Below are positions 16,841 through 25,727 of a stretch of 64,000 bases of DNA, piece after piece. How positions within the stretch are numbered: position 1 is the first letter of the stretch; each line of letters opens with the position of its first letter. Under the pieces are notes generated by a model that saw only the letters and a list, made by a program, of their open reading frames with translations, was not told the origin of the DNA and searched no databases. Where the stretch lies: positions 124,001 to 188,000 of the forward strand of contig NZ_JAUFQT010000002.1 in NCBI RefSeq assembly GCF_030409905.1. Reading direction: 5' to 3'. This stretch comes from Echinicola jeungdonensis (GTDB taxonomy: Bacteria; Bacteroidota; Bacteroidia; Cytophagales; Cyclobacteriaceae). The position numbers and the translations under genes were made by a program.

Positions 16841-17863
16841 TTATTTCAACAACTCCTTTGGTACTCCTCCCCATTTTTCCTGGAGTCTTTGAGCTTCTTC
16901 CTTGGTGATGCCGATCACACTCCCGTGCCGGGGATAAAAGTTTTTGTTAAAGGATTCGGTTGTATCGGTGAAATTGTAAAGGTCAGTACTTCGCTGAAAT
17001 TCATATCCCTGACTGGAGTAAAGGTCATACATTAAGATATACTCATCCTTGTTATTCAGTTTAAATACAGAAGAACCCTCGACACCAGTATTTTGGTTGG
17101 CATAGGTGTCCAGATATTTAAAATCTTCCTTCCAAGGGCCCATTAGTGATTTACTTGTTGCCTGTTGAATGCCATTTTTAAATTCATGGCCATCTTTATC
17201 TTTGGTATTTCCTTTATAGAATAGGTGATATACTCCATCCTTATAAATTATATCTCCATCAATAGAACCGTATTTTGCACTGAAGATCAAGAAAGGTTCG
17301 CTTTCAAAACCTGTAAAATCACTATTGGCATACGCACCATATAGGTCGAGTTTTTGATTATGGTGAAATCTAATAGTAAAATAGACCAGGTATTTTCCTG
17401 CTTTTTCATCATATAAAGTTTGAGGAGCCCACACCCATTTTACATTGCCAAACTGTTCGGGATAGGTTTGGGCAAAATCTATCCAGTTATGTTCCCATTC
17501 AATCAAATTTTGAGATTTCATCATCACAATACCTGGATTAGTTTCCCAGCCATTTTTCCTGGTATACATATCTGTAGCAACTATATTAAAATCACCATCC
17601 TTTCCACGTAAAATATGGGGATCCCTGATTCCTCCCGTTTGGGAAATTTCAGAAGAAGGGATAATAGGCTCGTTATCATTGAGTGCCTTCCAGTTTTTTG
17701 CATCAGCACTTGCTGCAAAACGCAACTGTTCTTGTTTTTCCCCTGGGCCAGTACCTTCAAAATAGGCAAAGAGATAGCCTTTAAAATCTTTTTTTGATGA
17801 TGCACAGGAGGTGATTAGAATCAATGCAATAAAGTTAATTAGGCTATTTAAGTTCTTTTTCAT
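16841..17863 (-). CDS. GH43-type lipoprotein, paralogue 1
   Basis: A 340-residue lipoprotein (lipobox ITSC, Cys at about 20) with a five-bladed propeller of the GH43/GH32 superfamily: GYLFAYFEGTGPGEKQEQ, ISQTGGIRDPHILRGKDG, WVWAPQTLYDEKAGKYLVYF, GSIDGDIIYKDGVYHLFYK, NTGVEGSSVFKLNNKDEYILMYD and a C-terminal PRHGSVIGITKEEAQRL. Proteins of this type are usually annotated as family 43 arabinosidases or xylosidases. Candidate catalytic acids lie in IRDPH, SIDGDI and VEGSS, but I did not align them. It has the same overall plan as its upstream neighbour at 18047-19123, so the two arose by duplication. It lies 30 bases upstream of the frameshifted GH43, in the same minus-strand operon. Confidence 0.85.
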   Translation of the reverse strand: MKKNLNSLINFIALILITSCASSKKDFKGYLFAYFEGTGPGEKQEQLRFAASADAKNWKALNDNEPIIPSSEISQTGGIRDPHILRGKDGDFNIVATDMYTRKNGWETNPGIVMMKSQNLIEWEHNWIDFAQTYPEQFGNVKWVWAPQTLYDEKAGKYLVYFTIRFHHNQKLDLYGAYANSDFTGFESEPFLIFSAKYGSIDGDIIYKDGVYHLFYKGNTKDKDGHEFKNGIQQATSKSLMGPWKEDFKYLDTYANQNTGVEGSSVFKLNNKDEYILMYDLYSSQGYEFQRSTDLYNFTDTTESFNKNFYPRHGSVIGITKEEAQRLQEKWGGVPKELLK

Positions 17864-18046
17864 TAATGTTTTGGATAGGGTTTAATAAGCTTTTCATTTT
17901 GTTTTGAGTTGAGAAAGAAATAGGGACCATTATTAATACCCTAATCTGCCAGGTGCCATTGACGCTTGTCTGTGGACTGTTTTTAAACGGAAAGTCCGGG
18001 ATTTCGAAAACTGTTCGAATATCAGGTGTCTCTATATATGTTTTAG

Positions 18047-19123
18047 TTACTCAAACTCCATATCCAAATCCCAGTGTTCAGCTAATTTGTTAGCTTCATT
18101 GGCCGTTAAGTGGATTACTGTCCCATGTTTAGGAGAGGAGAAGTTGGTGGCTTTCATTGCCCCTTCATTAAAGTGGCCAAGGTCGTCAAAGTTTTTGAAA
18201 TCGGTTGTTTCCCTAAATCCAAAATTATGTGGCTGTATACCATAAATATCATACATCAAAACCCACTTTTCTTTACCGATCCGTTTCCATACATTGGGTG
18301 CCTCACTTGCTTCAGGCTCAGAATCATACCAAGTGGAATCATATTTATAATTTTGGTTTATCTGATCAGAAACGGCTTGTTTGATTCCCGGCATTCCATC
18401 ATGCGGGGTGTAAAACATATGGTATTGACCCCCAACCTTGGTAATGTCCGCATCAATATAGGATACCTCTTTGGGATACTGGAAAATCAGTTGGGGTGCT
18501 GTCAAAAGTTTATTGAATTCATCATTCACATAAGAATAATACATTTTATTCAAGCCATTTTTTCTTCGCATGGTATAATAAAGCATCAATTTACCTTCCT
18601 CTTCATCATAGATGGTTTCCGGTGCCCAGGCACAGCCAATTTCATCATAGCCCTCAAAAGTCTTATCAATTCTTATTTGAGCTGTTGACCAGTTGATCAG
18701 ATCATTGGATTTCATTAATACAAAACCACGATTATTTCCCCATCCATAAATCTCTCCAGGTCGCTGCCACTCTGTTTCCCGGATTCCCTCTCTTTTGGCA
18801 AAAATATGAAGGTCAGTCATGGCCAAATAAAAAGTGCCATCAGGGCCTCTGTAAATGTGGGGGTCACGGATGCCTTTTTGTTCGGCAATGGTATCCCCGG
18901 CAATCACAGCTTTGCCTTGGTTGATATCGGTAAAGCTATATCCATCGTCGCTTAAAGCCATGTGCAGGCTATGATCATTATCCTTGAAATAAACCATCAA
19001 ATAGGCGCTCATAGAATGATCACTCACACTTTTTTGTTGAGCTGATTGCTCATTGCCCTTGGTTTTTGGGCTACAACTTAAAATTAGGGTTAATAGGAAG
19101 GTGAAATTCAAAAAGTTTTTCAT
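18047..19123 (-). CDS. GH43-type lipoprotein, paralogue 2
   Basis: A 358-residue lipoprotein (LILSC, Cys at about 17), the first gene of the minus-strand GH43 operon. It has the same fold and block order as the gene that follows: AYLMVYFKDNDHSLHMALS, KGIRDPHIYRGPDGTFYLAMTD, GCAWAPETIYDEEEGKLMLYY, VSYIDADITKVGGQYHMFY, SEAPNVWKRIGKEKWVLMYD, and SPKHGTVIHLTANEANKLAEHW at the end. It probably acts on arabinose- or xylose-containing oligosaccharides at the cell envelope. The specificity is not readable from the sequence. A gap of 183 bases separates it from the next gene. A large inverted repeat lies about 130 bases upstream in its leader. Confidence 0.85.
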   Translation of the reverse strand: MKNFLNFTFLLTLILSCSPKTKGNEQSAQQKSVSDHSMSAYLMVYFKDNDHSLHMALSDDGYSFTDINQGKAVIAGDTIAEQKGIRDPHIYRGPDGTFYLAMTDLHIFAKREGIRETEWQRPGEIYGWGNNRGFVLMKSNDLINWSTAQIRIDKTFEGYDEIGCAWAPETIYDEEEGKLMLYYTMRRKNGLNKMYYSYVNDEFNKLLTAPQLIFQYPKEVSYIDADITKVGGQYHMFYTPHDGMPGIKQAVSDQINQNYKYDSTWYDSEPEASEAPNVWKRIGKEKWVLMYDIYGIQPHNFGFRETTDFKNFDDLGHFNEGAMKATNFSSPKHGTVIHLTANEANKLAEHWDLDMEFE

Positions 19124-19836
19124 GATAGTTCGAGTTTAATTAAAGGGTTTTTTTAATAAATTTTCTGTGGACTTTCGGAAATTTAATTTTCAGGGCAATG
19201 CTATCCGAAATTAAAGCTTTATTATAAATGTCTATTTTACACTAAAATTTAATAATTGGCAAAGAATGGTGAGTTTTTCAAAAATAAACACTCTTTCGTT
19301 GCCAAAGTATCAAATACCATTCTCTCTAGGAAAAGTAAAAATGAGAGAGAGCTTAGGAATGGTTAAAACCGTGGTGACCAAAACCATTGGTATTATATCC
19401 TTGAAAATGAAGGGAGTTATTAAGGGCTGGTAATGATACCATTTTTTCATAGGGGAAATTCTAATCATTTAAAATTTTGGTTTTTGCTGAAAAAAACTGG
19501 GTCAACTGCTTTATTATCTTTATTAGTATTATTTCGATAATAAATGTTTTAATTACATGTGAAAATTATTGGTTTGGAAATTTTATATTGGGTAATAATA
19601 TTTTTTTGAAGAATAAAAATAGGTTTAAGTGTTGTAAAACAGCTGGTAGAGGGTTGTTTTTTGGGTATTAATAAAAAATAAATTGGGATTTTTTTTTAAA
19701 TGTAAATAAAACACTTTACGTTTATGGTTGTAATATCCAAAAAGTGCATTGGTGAAAAGGAAGGTATATACCTCCTTTTATGAAAGGTTAAAAACCCGAT
19801 TTGAAGCTTAATTACCCCAAATAACCCCAACCTATA
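19124..19836. other. Divergent intergenic region
   Basis: 713 bases between the minus-strand GH43 operon and the plus-strand sigma factor. It is very AT-rich, with long A and T runs, and no supported gene. It must contain promoters in both directions, but I could not assign them. One inverted repeat is listed separately. Confidence 0.5.
19256..19305. promoter_or_regulatory. Long inverted repeat upstream of the minus-strand GH43 operon
   Basis: TTGGCAA at 19256 and TTGCCAA at 19299 are the outer ends of an imperfect inverted repeat that also pairs GAA/TTC and GAGT/ACTC inside. It could be an operator or a leader hairpin. There is no direct evidence for either. Confidence 0.3.
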
Positions 19837-20513
19837 ATGCCTAAATTAAATTTCTCTCAATCAGATACTTTTGTCCAAAATCCTGAACTTGGAAAAGGAA
19901 AAAAATCAGACGGCAATCATTCCTTTGAAAAAAACTTATGGCGTGATTTTAAATCCGGAAGCGAGGATGCTCTGATGGAGTTATATAATTTGTATTCAGA
20001 CAAATTATTTAATTATGGAACCCAGATTACCTATGACAAAGAATTGATTCGTGATGTGGTTCAGGATGTGTTTTTGTACCTGGTTCAAAACAAAAAATCA
20101 ATAAAGCAACCTGACTCCATCAAATTTTACCTTTTTGCTTGCTTCAGAAGGAGGTTGATGAAAGTATTGAAGAGAAATAAAAAGATTTCTTATTCTGAAG
20201 ATTTCGAAAGGGGCGATGGTTTCCAAATAACTGTAGAAGAAGGGATAAAATCCATTGATACCCAATTTACTCTTGAAACCAAAAAAATGCTGGAAATGGC
20301 TTCCAAAAATTACCGGCAAAACAGAGGGAAATAATAATGCTGCATTACTTTGAGGGGCTTTCCTATAAGGAGATTGCTGACATGATGGGTTTTGGTCATG
20401 TTCGATCTGCAAGGAACCTCTTATATAAAGCCGTAAATGGTTTATCAAGTATTCTTAAAAAGTACCATGGAGACCTGTTCGTATTAATTGGTTTATTGTT
20501 TTATTCCTTTTAA
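19837..20513 (+). pseudogene. ECF sigma-70 factor, frameshifted before region 4
   Basis: Extracytoplasmic-function sigma factor of the SusCD-linked type, about 225 residues if intact. Region 2 is clear (WRDFKSGSEDALMELYNLY, LFNYGTQITYDKELIRDVVQDVFLYL). The frame 19837-20334 then reads ASKNYRQNRGK and stops. Adding one T at 20310-20311 gives NLPAKQREIIMLHYFEGLS, YKEIADMMGFGHVRSARNLLYKAV and an end at 20513, which is a normal region 4. As given, the product would lack the -35-binding helix-turn-helix and should be inactive. It precedes a FecR anti-sigma gene, SusC and SusD, so an intact version would drive that locus. Its paralogue at 38524-39174 is complete. A sequencing error in a short homopolymer is quite possible. 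Confidence 0.87.
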
Positions 20514-20580
20514 TAAGCTTTCAGGTAGTCTTTAATTGTTGGAGTAATTCAAAAAAATATAAAGTTTCTTTTTCCTAGCT

Positions 20581-20614
20581 GGTCCGGATTCAACTTCCGG
20601 ACCTTTTATTTTTT
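20581..20614 (+). terminator. Rho-independent terminator after the sigma factor
   Basis: Perfect seven-base stem GGTCCGG / CCGGACC around a nine-base loop, followed by a T-rich tail (TTTTATTTTTT). It lies 68 bases after the sigma-factor stop and separates it transcriptionally from FecR. Confidence 0.88.
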
Positions 20615-21115
20615 CCAGCTGTTCAGGATTTGCAATTCCTAACCTAAAATAAATACCTCAGGCCGATTTAATTATACTTCTCTCCGCAGGCTTAGGGTTG
20701 AATTTGAGGGAAGGAGCCCATGGGAGGCTCCACCAAAGATGTTTGCCTCGCACTTATCTTACTCTAATCAAATCGCAAAAATGCTCGTTCCATAGGCATC
20801 CCATTGGGGCAAAGTCGTTAGCGATATTATTTCTCAAATTTTAAAAACGAGCTCAGGTTAGGAGGGACTTGGAAACCCCAAAAACCGATAATAAAAACAA
20901 TGCCCCTTCAAAACATTTTCTGATTTTCTAAAATCCCCTCGGAATTCCTTCCAATAATAACTTTTTTAAGAAATTTTTTCACACAATTTTTCTGCCTTTA
21001 AAACCTGTAAAGGGCGGTTTTAAATTTATTAAAAAAAAAAGAGAATTTTTGATGTCACTTTAACATCTCAGGGCTCTATATATGTGAAAGAGACACTTAT
21101 AGTAAATGGCCCAAA
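20615..21115. other. Intergenic region between sigma factor and FecR
   Basis: About 500 bases without a supported gene. Part of it (20690-20880) is less AT-rich than its surroundings and has no open frame of note. It may be a decayed repeat or insertion remnant. The promoter of the FecR-SusC-SusD transcript should lie near its right end. Confidence 0.4.
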
Positions 21116-22162
21116 ATGAAAAGGTTTGACCCTGAAAATATAGAAGACTTTTTGAAACACCCTGATTTTGTAAAATGGGTACACCAGCCCACTTCAAAAT
21201 CGGACCGCTACTGGAATAATTGGTGCACCAGAAACACTAAAAAGGTTCACCTGCTCCGGCATGCCAAGGAAATCATTCAGGGAATGAAGCTGGAGGAGCA
21301 AAATGAAATGAGCAGTGAGGATCATCAAATGATCAGGGAGAAATTGCTTGCAGAAAACAAGAAATTCAACAGTGTTTCTAAGACCAAAGGGAATAATGGT
21401 AATTCAAAACTGCTTTTGGCGTGGGCAAGTGGTATTGCAGCTAGTATTTTGATTTTGGGCTTTTTGTATTTCGGTCCAAACAGGAGGTCTGAACAAGTAG
21501 CCTGTCCAGAAAAAAAAGTGGAATGGATTAGCAAGAGGGTTCCTAGGGGAGTTAAGAAAATTTACACTTTACCTGATGGCACTAAAGTTACAATGAACTC
21601 TGGTTCCTGGTTGAGTTACCGGGAGGATTTTGAGGAAAACAGGGTTGTAAGACTATATGGTCAGGCATTTTTTGAAGTGACTAAAGACCCAGAACATCCC
21701 TTTGAAATATATAGCAAATACCTTAAGACCCAGGTATTAGGTACTTCCTTCGATGTGAAATCCTACAAGGATGAAGATAAAGTCCATGTGGCGGTAGTCA
21801 CCGGAAAAGTAAAAGTCCAGACAAGTGAGGGAATAACTAATGAAATGACCCCTGGAGAGGCCACTTTTTATAACAAGAAGGATAAATCCCTTACTGAGGC
21901 CAAGTATGAATATGAAGACTTAATTGGTTGGAAAGAAAAGATTCTGAAGTTTAATCGCCTGACATACCCAGAAGTTTTTAAACAGCTTTCAAGATGGTAT
22001 GATGTGGATTTTGTGGTGGATGAAGGGGTAGCTCTTAGGGGGCAATATACTGCAAAATTTAATAATCAGAGCTTGTCAAATGTCCTTATAGGTTTGAGCT
22101 ATTCATCCAATCTTTCATTTGATATACAGGGGAAAAAGGTGCTTGTAAAACAAAAAAGATAA
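21116..22162 (+). CDS. FecR-type anti-sigma factor (SusCD locus 1)
   Basis: A 348-residue inner-membrane anti-sigma regulator. The cytoplasmic N-terminus (IEDFLKHPDFVKWVHQP, residues 1-95) would bind the sigma factor. One transmembrane helix lies at about 98-119 (LLLAWASGIAASILILGFLYF). The periplasmic FecR domain (about 140-240) contains YTLPDGTKVTMNSGSWLSY, YGQAFFEVTKDPEHPFEIY and VLGTSFDVKSY. A C-terminal DUF4974-type domain (about 270-345, FNRLTYPEVFKQLSRWYDV) would contact the STN domain of the transporter. It belongs with the SusC 37 bases downstream. Upstream it is separated from its sigma factor by a terminator and about 600 bases, which is unusual compared with the tight 18-base spacing in locus 2. 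Confidence 0.95.
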   Translation: MKRFDPENIEDFLKHPDFVKWVHQPTSKSDRYWNNWCTRNTKKVHLLRHAKEIIQGMKLEEQNEMSSEDHQMIREKLLAENKKFNSVSKTKGNNGNSKLLLAWASGIAASILILGFLYFGPNRRSEQVACPEKKVEWISKRVPRGVKKIYTLPDGTKVTMNSGSWLSYREDFEENRVVRLYGQAFFEVTKDPEHPFEIYSKYLKTQVLGTSFDVKSYKDEDKVHVAVVTGKVKVQTSEGITNEMTPGEATFYNKKDKSLTEAKYEYEDLIGWKEKILKFNRLTYPEVFKQLSRWYDVDFVVDEGVALRGQYTAKFNNQSLSNVLIGLSYSSNLSFDIQGKKVLVKQKR

Positions 22163-22199
22163 ATAAACCAAAATCAATTCAACAATAACCCTAATTATT

Positions 22200-25100
22200 A
22201 TGCAGAAAAAAATACCCATTAAAAATTGGCATTGGAAATGCCTGAGATTGGTACTTTGTCTATTGCTTTTCAATGGCAGTTTGGCAAGGGAATCGAAAGC
22301 TTCCAATAGCAACTATTTTCAACAAAAAGAATTAAGTAATGTTTACCTTTCTCTTGATCTGCAGAAGGTGGGCATTATCAAAGTATTTAAGGCAATAGAA
22401 TCAAAAACGGGTTTCGGATTTGCCTATGATGAGGAAAAAATGATAGGGGTTGGCCATCAAACCATACAGGTCAACAATGAAAGCCTTTTAAAAGTATTGG
22501 AAGGTATTTCCTTCAATACTGATTTAAGGTTTAAAAGTGTCAATAATACCATTTATGTAAAATCTCAGGAAAAAAACACCGAGCCAAAATCCGCAGTTGA
22601 AAGGACCATCTCAGGTGTGGTAGTTTCTGCTGAAGATGGTAACCCTATTCCTGGTGCTACGGTGTTGGTAAAAGGCACCACAATTGGTACTGCTACCAAT
22701 TTAGATGGAGAGTTTTCACTTGATATACCAGAAAACCCGGAGACGGTCATTGTGGTTTCTTTTGTAGGGTTTAAACCCCAGGAAATCAAAGTGCAAAACA
22801 AAAGCGTTTTCAACGTTACACTTCATGAGAATTTGGAAGGATTGGATGAGGTAGTTGTGGTTGGTTTTGGTGAACAGCGGAAGGGAAGTTTGGTCAGCTC
22901 CGTTTCTACCGTTAAGGTGGAGGATTTGAAAATTCCTAGTTCCAACCTTACCAATGCCTTAGCAGGGAAAGTTGCCGGTGTGATTTCATTTCAAACCAGT
23001 GGGGAACCTGGCTTGGGGACCGATAATTCAAACTTCTTTATCCGTGGTTTGTCCACTTTTGGGTCAGGAAAAAGAAATCCATTGATTATGATTGATGGGA
23101 TTGAATCCACTCCAGTGGATATGGCAAGGCTTCAGCCTGATGATATTGCTGACTTTTCTGTTTTAAAGGATGCAGCGGCAAGTTCCATTTATGGGGCAAG
23201 AGGTGCCAACGGGGTAGTTTTGATCAATACCAAATCCGGTAAAGCAGGCCCATTGAAGGTGAGTTTCAGGGTTGAAAACAGGCTGTCCACCAATACCAGA
23301 AATATCAATTTGGCGGATAATATTACCTATATGGAAATGGCCAATGAGGCTACCCTTACAAGGTCACCAAATGCCATCCCAACCTACAGCCAAAATAAAA
23401 TCAATGCCACCAGGGCAGGAGAAAATCCTTATTTGTATCCCAACAATGATTGGATCGATCAATTGATTAAGGATTATACTTTTAATCAAGGCTATAATAT
23501 CAATATGAGTGGGGGAGGACCAAAAGGACGATATTATTTGGCGGCGACTTATAATAGGGATAATGGAAACCTCAAAGTGGATCCGATCAATAATTTCAAT
23601 AGTAATATCCGCTTGAATAATTATTCAATCAGGTCCAATGTTGACTTCAATCTTACTCCGACCACAAAACTAACCGCAAGAGTTTATGGTCAATTTGATG
23701 ATTATAATGGTCCAATCGGTGGAGGTTCAGCCACTTTTAACAACGCCCTTTGGGCCAACCCGGTAATGTTCCCGGCTGTTTATCCCCAGGAAAAACTACC
23801 ATTTATAGAGCACCCCTTATTTGGTTCTGCTCCTACTATAAATAGTAATGCCCAGGCTACATCGACCCTTTATGTTAACCCTTATGCCGAAATGGTGAAA
23901 GGTTATCAGACTTATAAAACTTCTAATATCAACCCACAATTGGAATTAAACCAAGATCTGGATATGATAACCGAAGGATTAAAAGTCAGGGCCATGACTT
24001 ATCTGAAAAGATATTCCTTAGTCAGTTTGAACAGGTTTTATAATCCTTTTTACTATCAAGCGTCTATTAATTCCCAAGATGGTTCTTATTCCCTGAATGT
24101 ATTGAATGATGGAGGAACAAACTCCATTGGTACTCCTGGAACAGAATATTTGAATTATACAGAAGACGAAAAATTAGTGGAGTCCACTTTCTGGCTGCAG
24201 GGAGTCATTGATTACAACAGGATTTTCGATCAAAAACATTCAGTAGGAGGGATGTTGGTTTCTTATATCCAGCATTATGAAGCGGGTAATCCTGGAAGCT
24301 TGATTCGTTCTTTACCTAACCGAAATTTGGGGGTTTCCGGTCGTTTTACCTATGGATATGATGATCGTTACTTAGTGGAATTGAATTTTGGATATAATGG
24401 ATCAGAAAGGTTTTCTGAGGACCACCGTTTTGGTTTCTTCCCTTCAGCAGGCTTTGGATATGTGATATCCAATGAAGATTTCTTCACCCCATTGCGGGGA
24501 GCAATTTCTAACCTGAAGTTCAGGGCAACCTATGGTATTGTTGGTAATGACCAGATTGGTAACAGGGATGAAAGATTCCTTTACCTTTCCAATGTTAACC
24601 TTAATGATGGTGCTTATGGAGCTGTGTTCGGTAAAGATGATGGAGCCGCCCCATATTACAGAAATGGGGTTTCTATTTCCCGTTATGCCAATGAAAACAT
24701 TACCTGGGAACAGTCTGAGCAAATCAATTTAGGTATGGATTTGGGTTTGATGAATAATTCGATGCAATTGGTTGTTGATGCCTTTAAGCAAACCAGAACC
24801 CAAATTTTACAGCCATTAACCTATATAGATAATGCTTCAGGTTTGATGGCTACTCCCATGTCCAATTATGGAAAAGCAGAATCCAAAGGGGTGGATCTGA
24901 GTTTGAATTACAATAAAACTGTCTCCAAGGATTTAAATGTAGAGGTTCGAGGAACCTTTACCTATGCTACTAGTAAGGCAATAAAAGTGGATGAGCTAAA
25001 CTATCAGGAAGGATTAGGTCACTTAACCAGAACAGGATATCCATTGAGCCAACAGTGGGGATATATCGCCGAACGTTTATTTATCGATGAAGAGGAGGTA

Positions 25101-25706
25101 GCCAATTCTCCAGTACAATTTGGAAATACGGAATTGATGGCTGGTGATATCAAATACCGGGATATTACCGGTGATGGGGTGATAAATTCTGATGATGTGG
25201 TCCCTATTGGCTACCCCACTCAGCCTGAGATCATTTATGGAATCGGTTCTTCCATCAATTACAAGAATTTTGATTTTAATTTTTATTTCCAGGGTTCAGC
25301 ACGTTCATCTTTCTTTATTGACCCATGGGCAATCCAGCCATTTTACCAGAATGGAGGATATCAAAATGGCTTATTGCAGGTCATAGCAGATGATTATTGG
25401 TCCACTGGGAACCCTAACCCTTATGCATTTTGGCCTCGATTAAGCACCGCAAGGGTAAGCCCTAATAACCAAAGATCCACTTGGTGGATGAGAAACGGGA
25501 GCTTTGTACGGCTTAAAAATGCCTCCATAGGTTACAATCTTGGACCTATTGAAAGTTTGGGAATAAAAAGTGGCCGAATTTATTTGTCAGGCATCAACCT
25601 TTTCTCCATCAGTAAATTCAATTTATGGGATGTGGAAATGGGTGGAAATGGTCTTAACTACCCCATTCAGACGGTGTACAACCTAGGCCTCTCAATCAAT
25701 TTGTAA
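22200..25706 (+). CDS. SusC-like TonB-dependent transporter with STN domain (locus 1)
   Basis: An 1168-residue outer-membrane transporter that imports oligosaccharides with the SusD lid. After the signal sequence there is an STN (secretin/TonB N-terminal) domain at about 45-118 (LSLDLQKVGIIKVFKAIESKTGF), used for signalling to FecR. A carboxypeptidase-regulatory-like beta domain follows at about 134-215 (TISGVVVSAEDGNPIPGATVLVKG is split across its start), then a plug from about 222 (VVGFGEQRKGSLVSSVSTV, MIDGIESTPVDMARLQPDDI, VLKDAAASSIYGARGANGV) and a 22-strand barrel ending in YNLGLSINL. The STN domain implies regulated expression through the ECF/FecR pair upstream. The SusD gene starts 21 bases downstream. 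The imported glycan is not readable from the sequence; locus content suggests xylan or pectin oligosaccharides. Confidence 0.97.
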   Translation: MQKKIPIKNWHWKCLRLVLCLLLFNGSLARESKASNSNYFQQKELSNVYLSLDLQKVGIIKVFKAIESKTGFGFAYDEEKMIGVGHQTIQVNNESLLKVLEGISFNTDLRFKSVNNTIYVKSQEKNTEPKSAVERTISGVVVSAEDGNPIPGATVLVKGTTIGTATNLDGEFSLDIPENPETVIVVSFVGFKPQEIKVQNKSVFNVTLHENLEGLDEVVVVGFGEQRKGSLVSSVSTVKVEDLKIPSSNLTNALAGKVAGVISFQTSGEPGLGTDNSNFFIRGLSTFGSGKRNPLIMIDGIESTPVDMARLQPDDIADFSVLKDAAASSIYGARGANGVVLINTKSGKAGPLKVSFRVENRLSTNTRNINLADNITYMEMANEATLTRSPNAIPTYSQNKINATRAGENPYLYPNNDWIDQLIKDYTFNQGYNINMSGGGPKGRYYLAATYNRDNGNLKVDPINNFNSNIRLNNYSIRSNVDFNLTPTTKLTARVYGQFDDYNGPIGGGSATFNNALWANPVMFPAVYPQEKLPFIEHPLFGSAPTINSNAQATSTLYVNPYAEMVKGYQTYKTSNINPQLELNQDLDMITEGLKVRAMTYLKRYSLVSLNRFYNPFYYQASINSQDGSYSLNVLNDGGTNSIGTPGTEYLNYTEDEKLVESTFWLQGVIDYNRIFDQKHSVGGMLVSYIQHYEAGNPGSLIRSLPNRNLGVSGRFTYGYDDRYLVELNFGYNGSERFSEDHRFGFFPSAGFGYVISNEDFFTPLRGAISNLKFRATYGIVGNDQIGNRDERFLYLSNVNLNDGAYGAVFGKDDGAAPYYRNGVSISRYANENITWEQSEQINLGMDLGLMNNSMQLVVDAFKQTRTQILQPLTYIDNASGLMATPMSNYGKAESKGVDLSLNYNKTVSKDLNVEVRGTFTYATSKAIKVDELNYQEGLGHLTRTGYPLSQQWGYIAERLFIDEEEVANSPVQFGNTELMAGDIKYRDITGDGVINSDDVVPIGYPTQPEIIYGIGSSINYKNFDFNFYFQGSARSSFFIDPWAIQPFYQNGGYQNGLLQVIADDYWSTGNPNPYAFWPRLSTARVSPNNQRSTWWMRNGSFVRLKNASIGYNLGPIESLGIKSGRIYLSGINLFSISKFNLWDVEMGGNGLNYPIQTVYNLGLSINL

Positions 25707-25727
25707 ACCCAAAGATCAAAATCAAAT

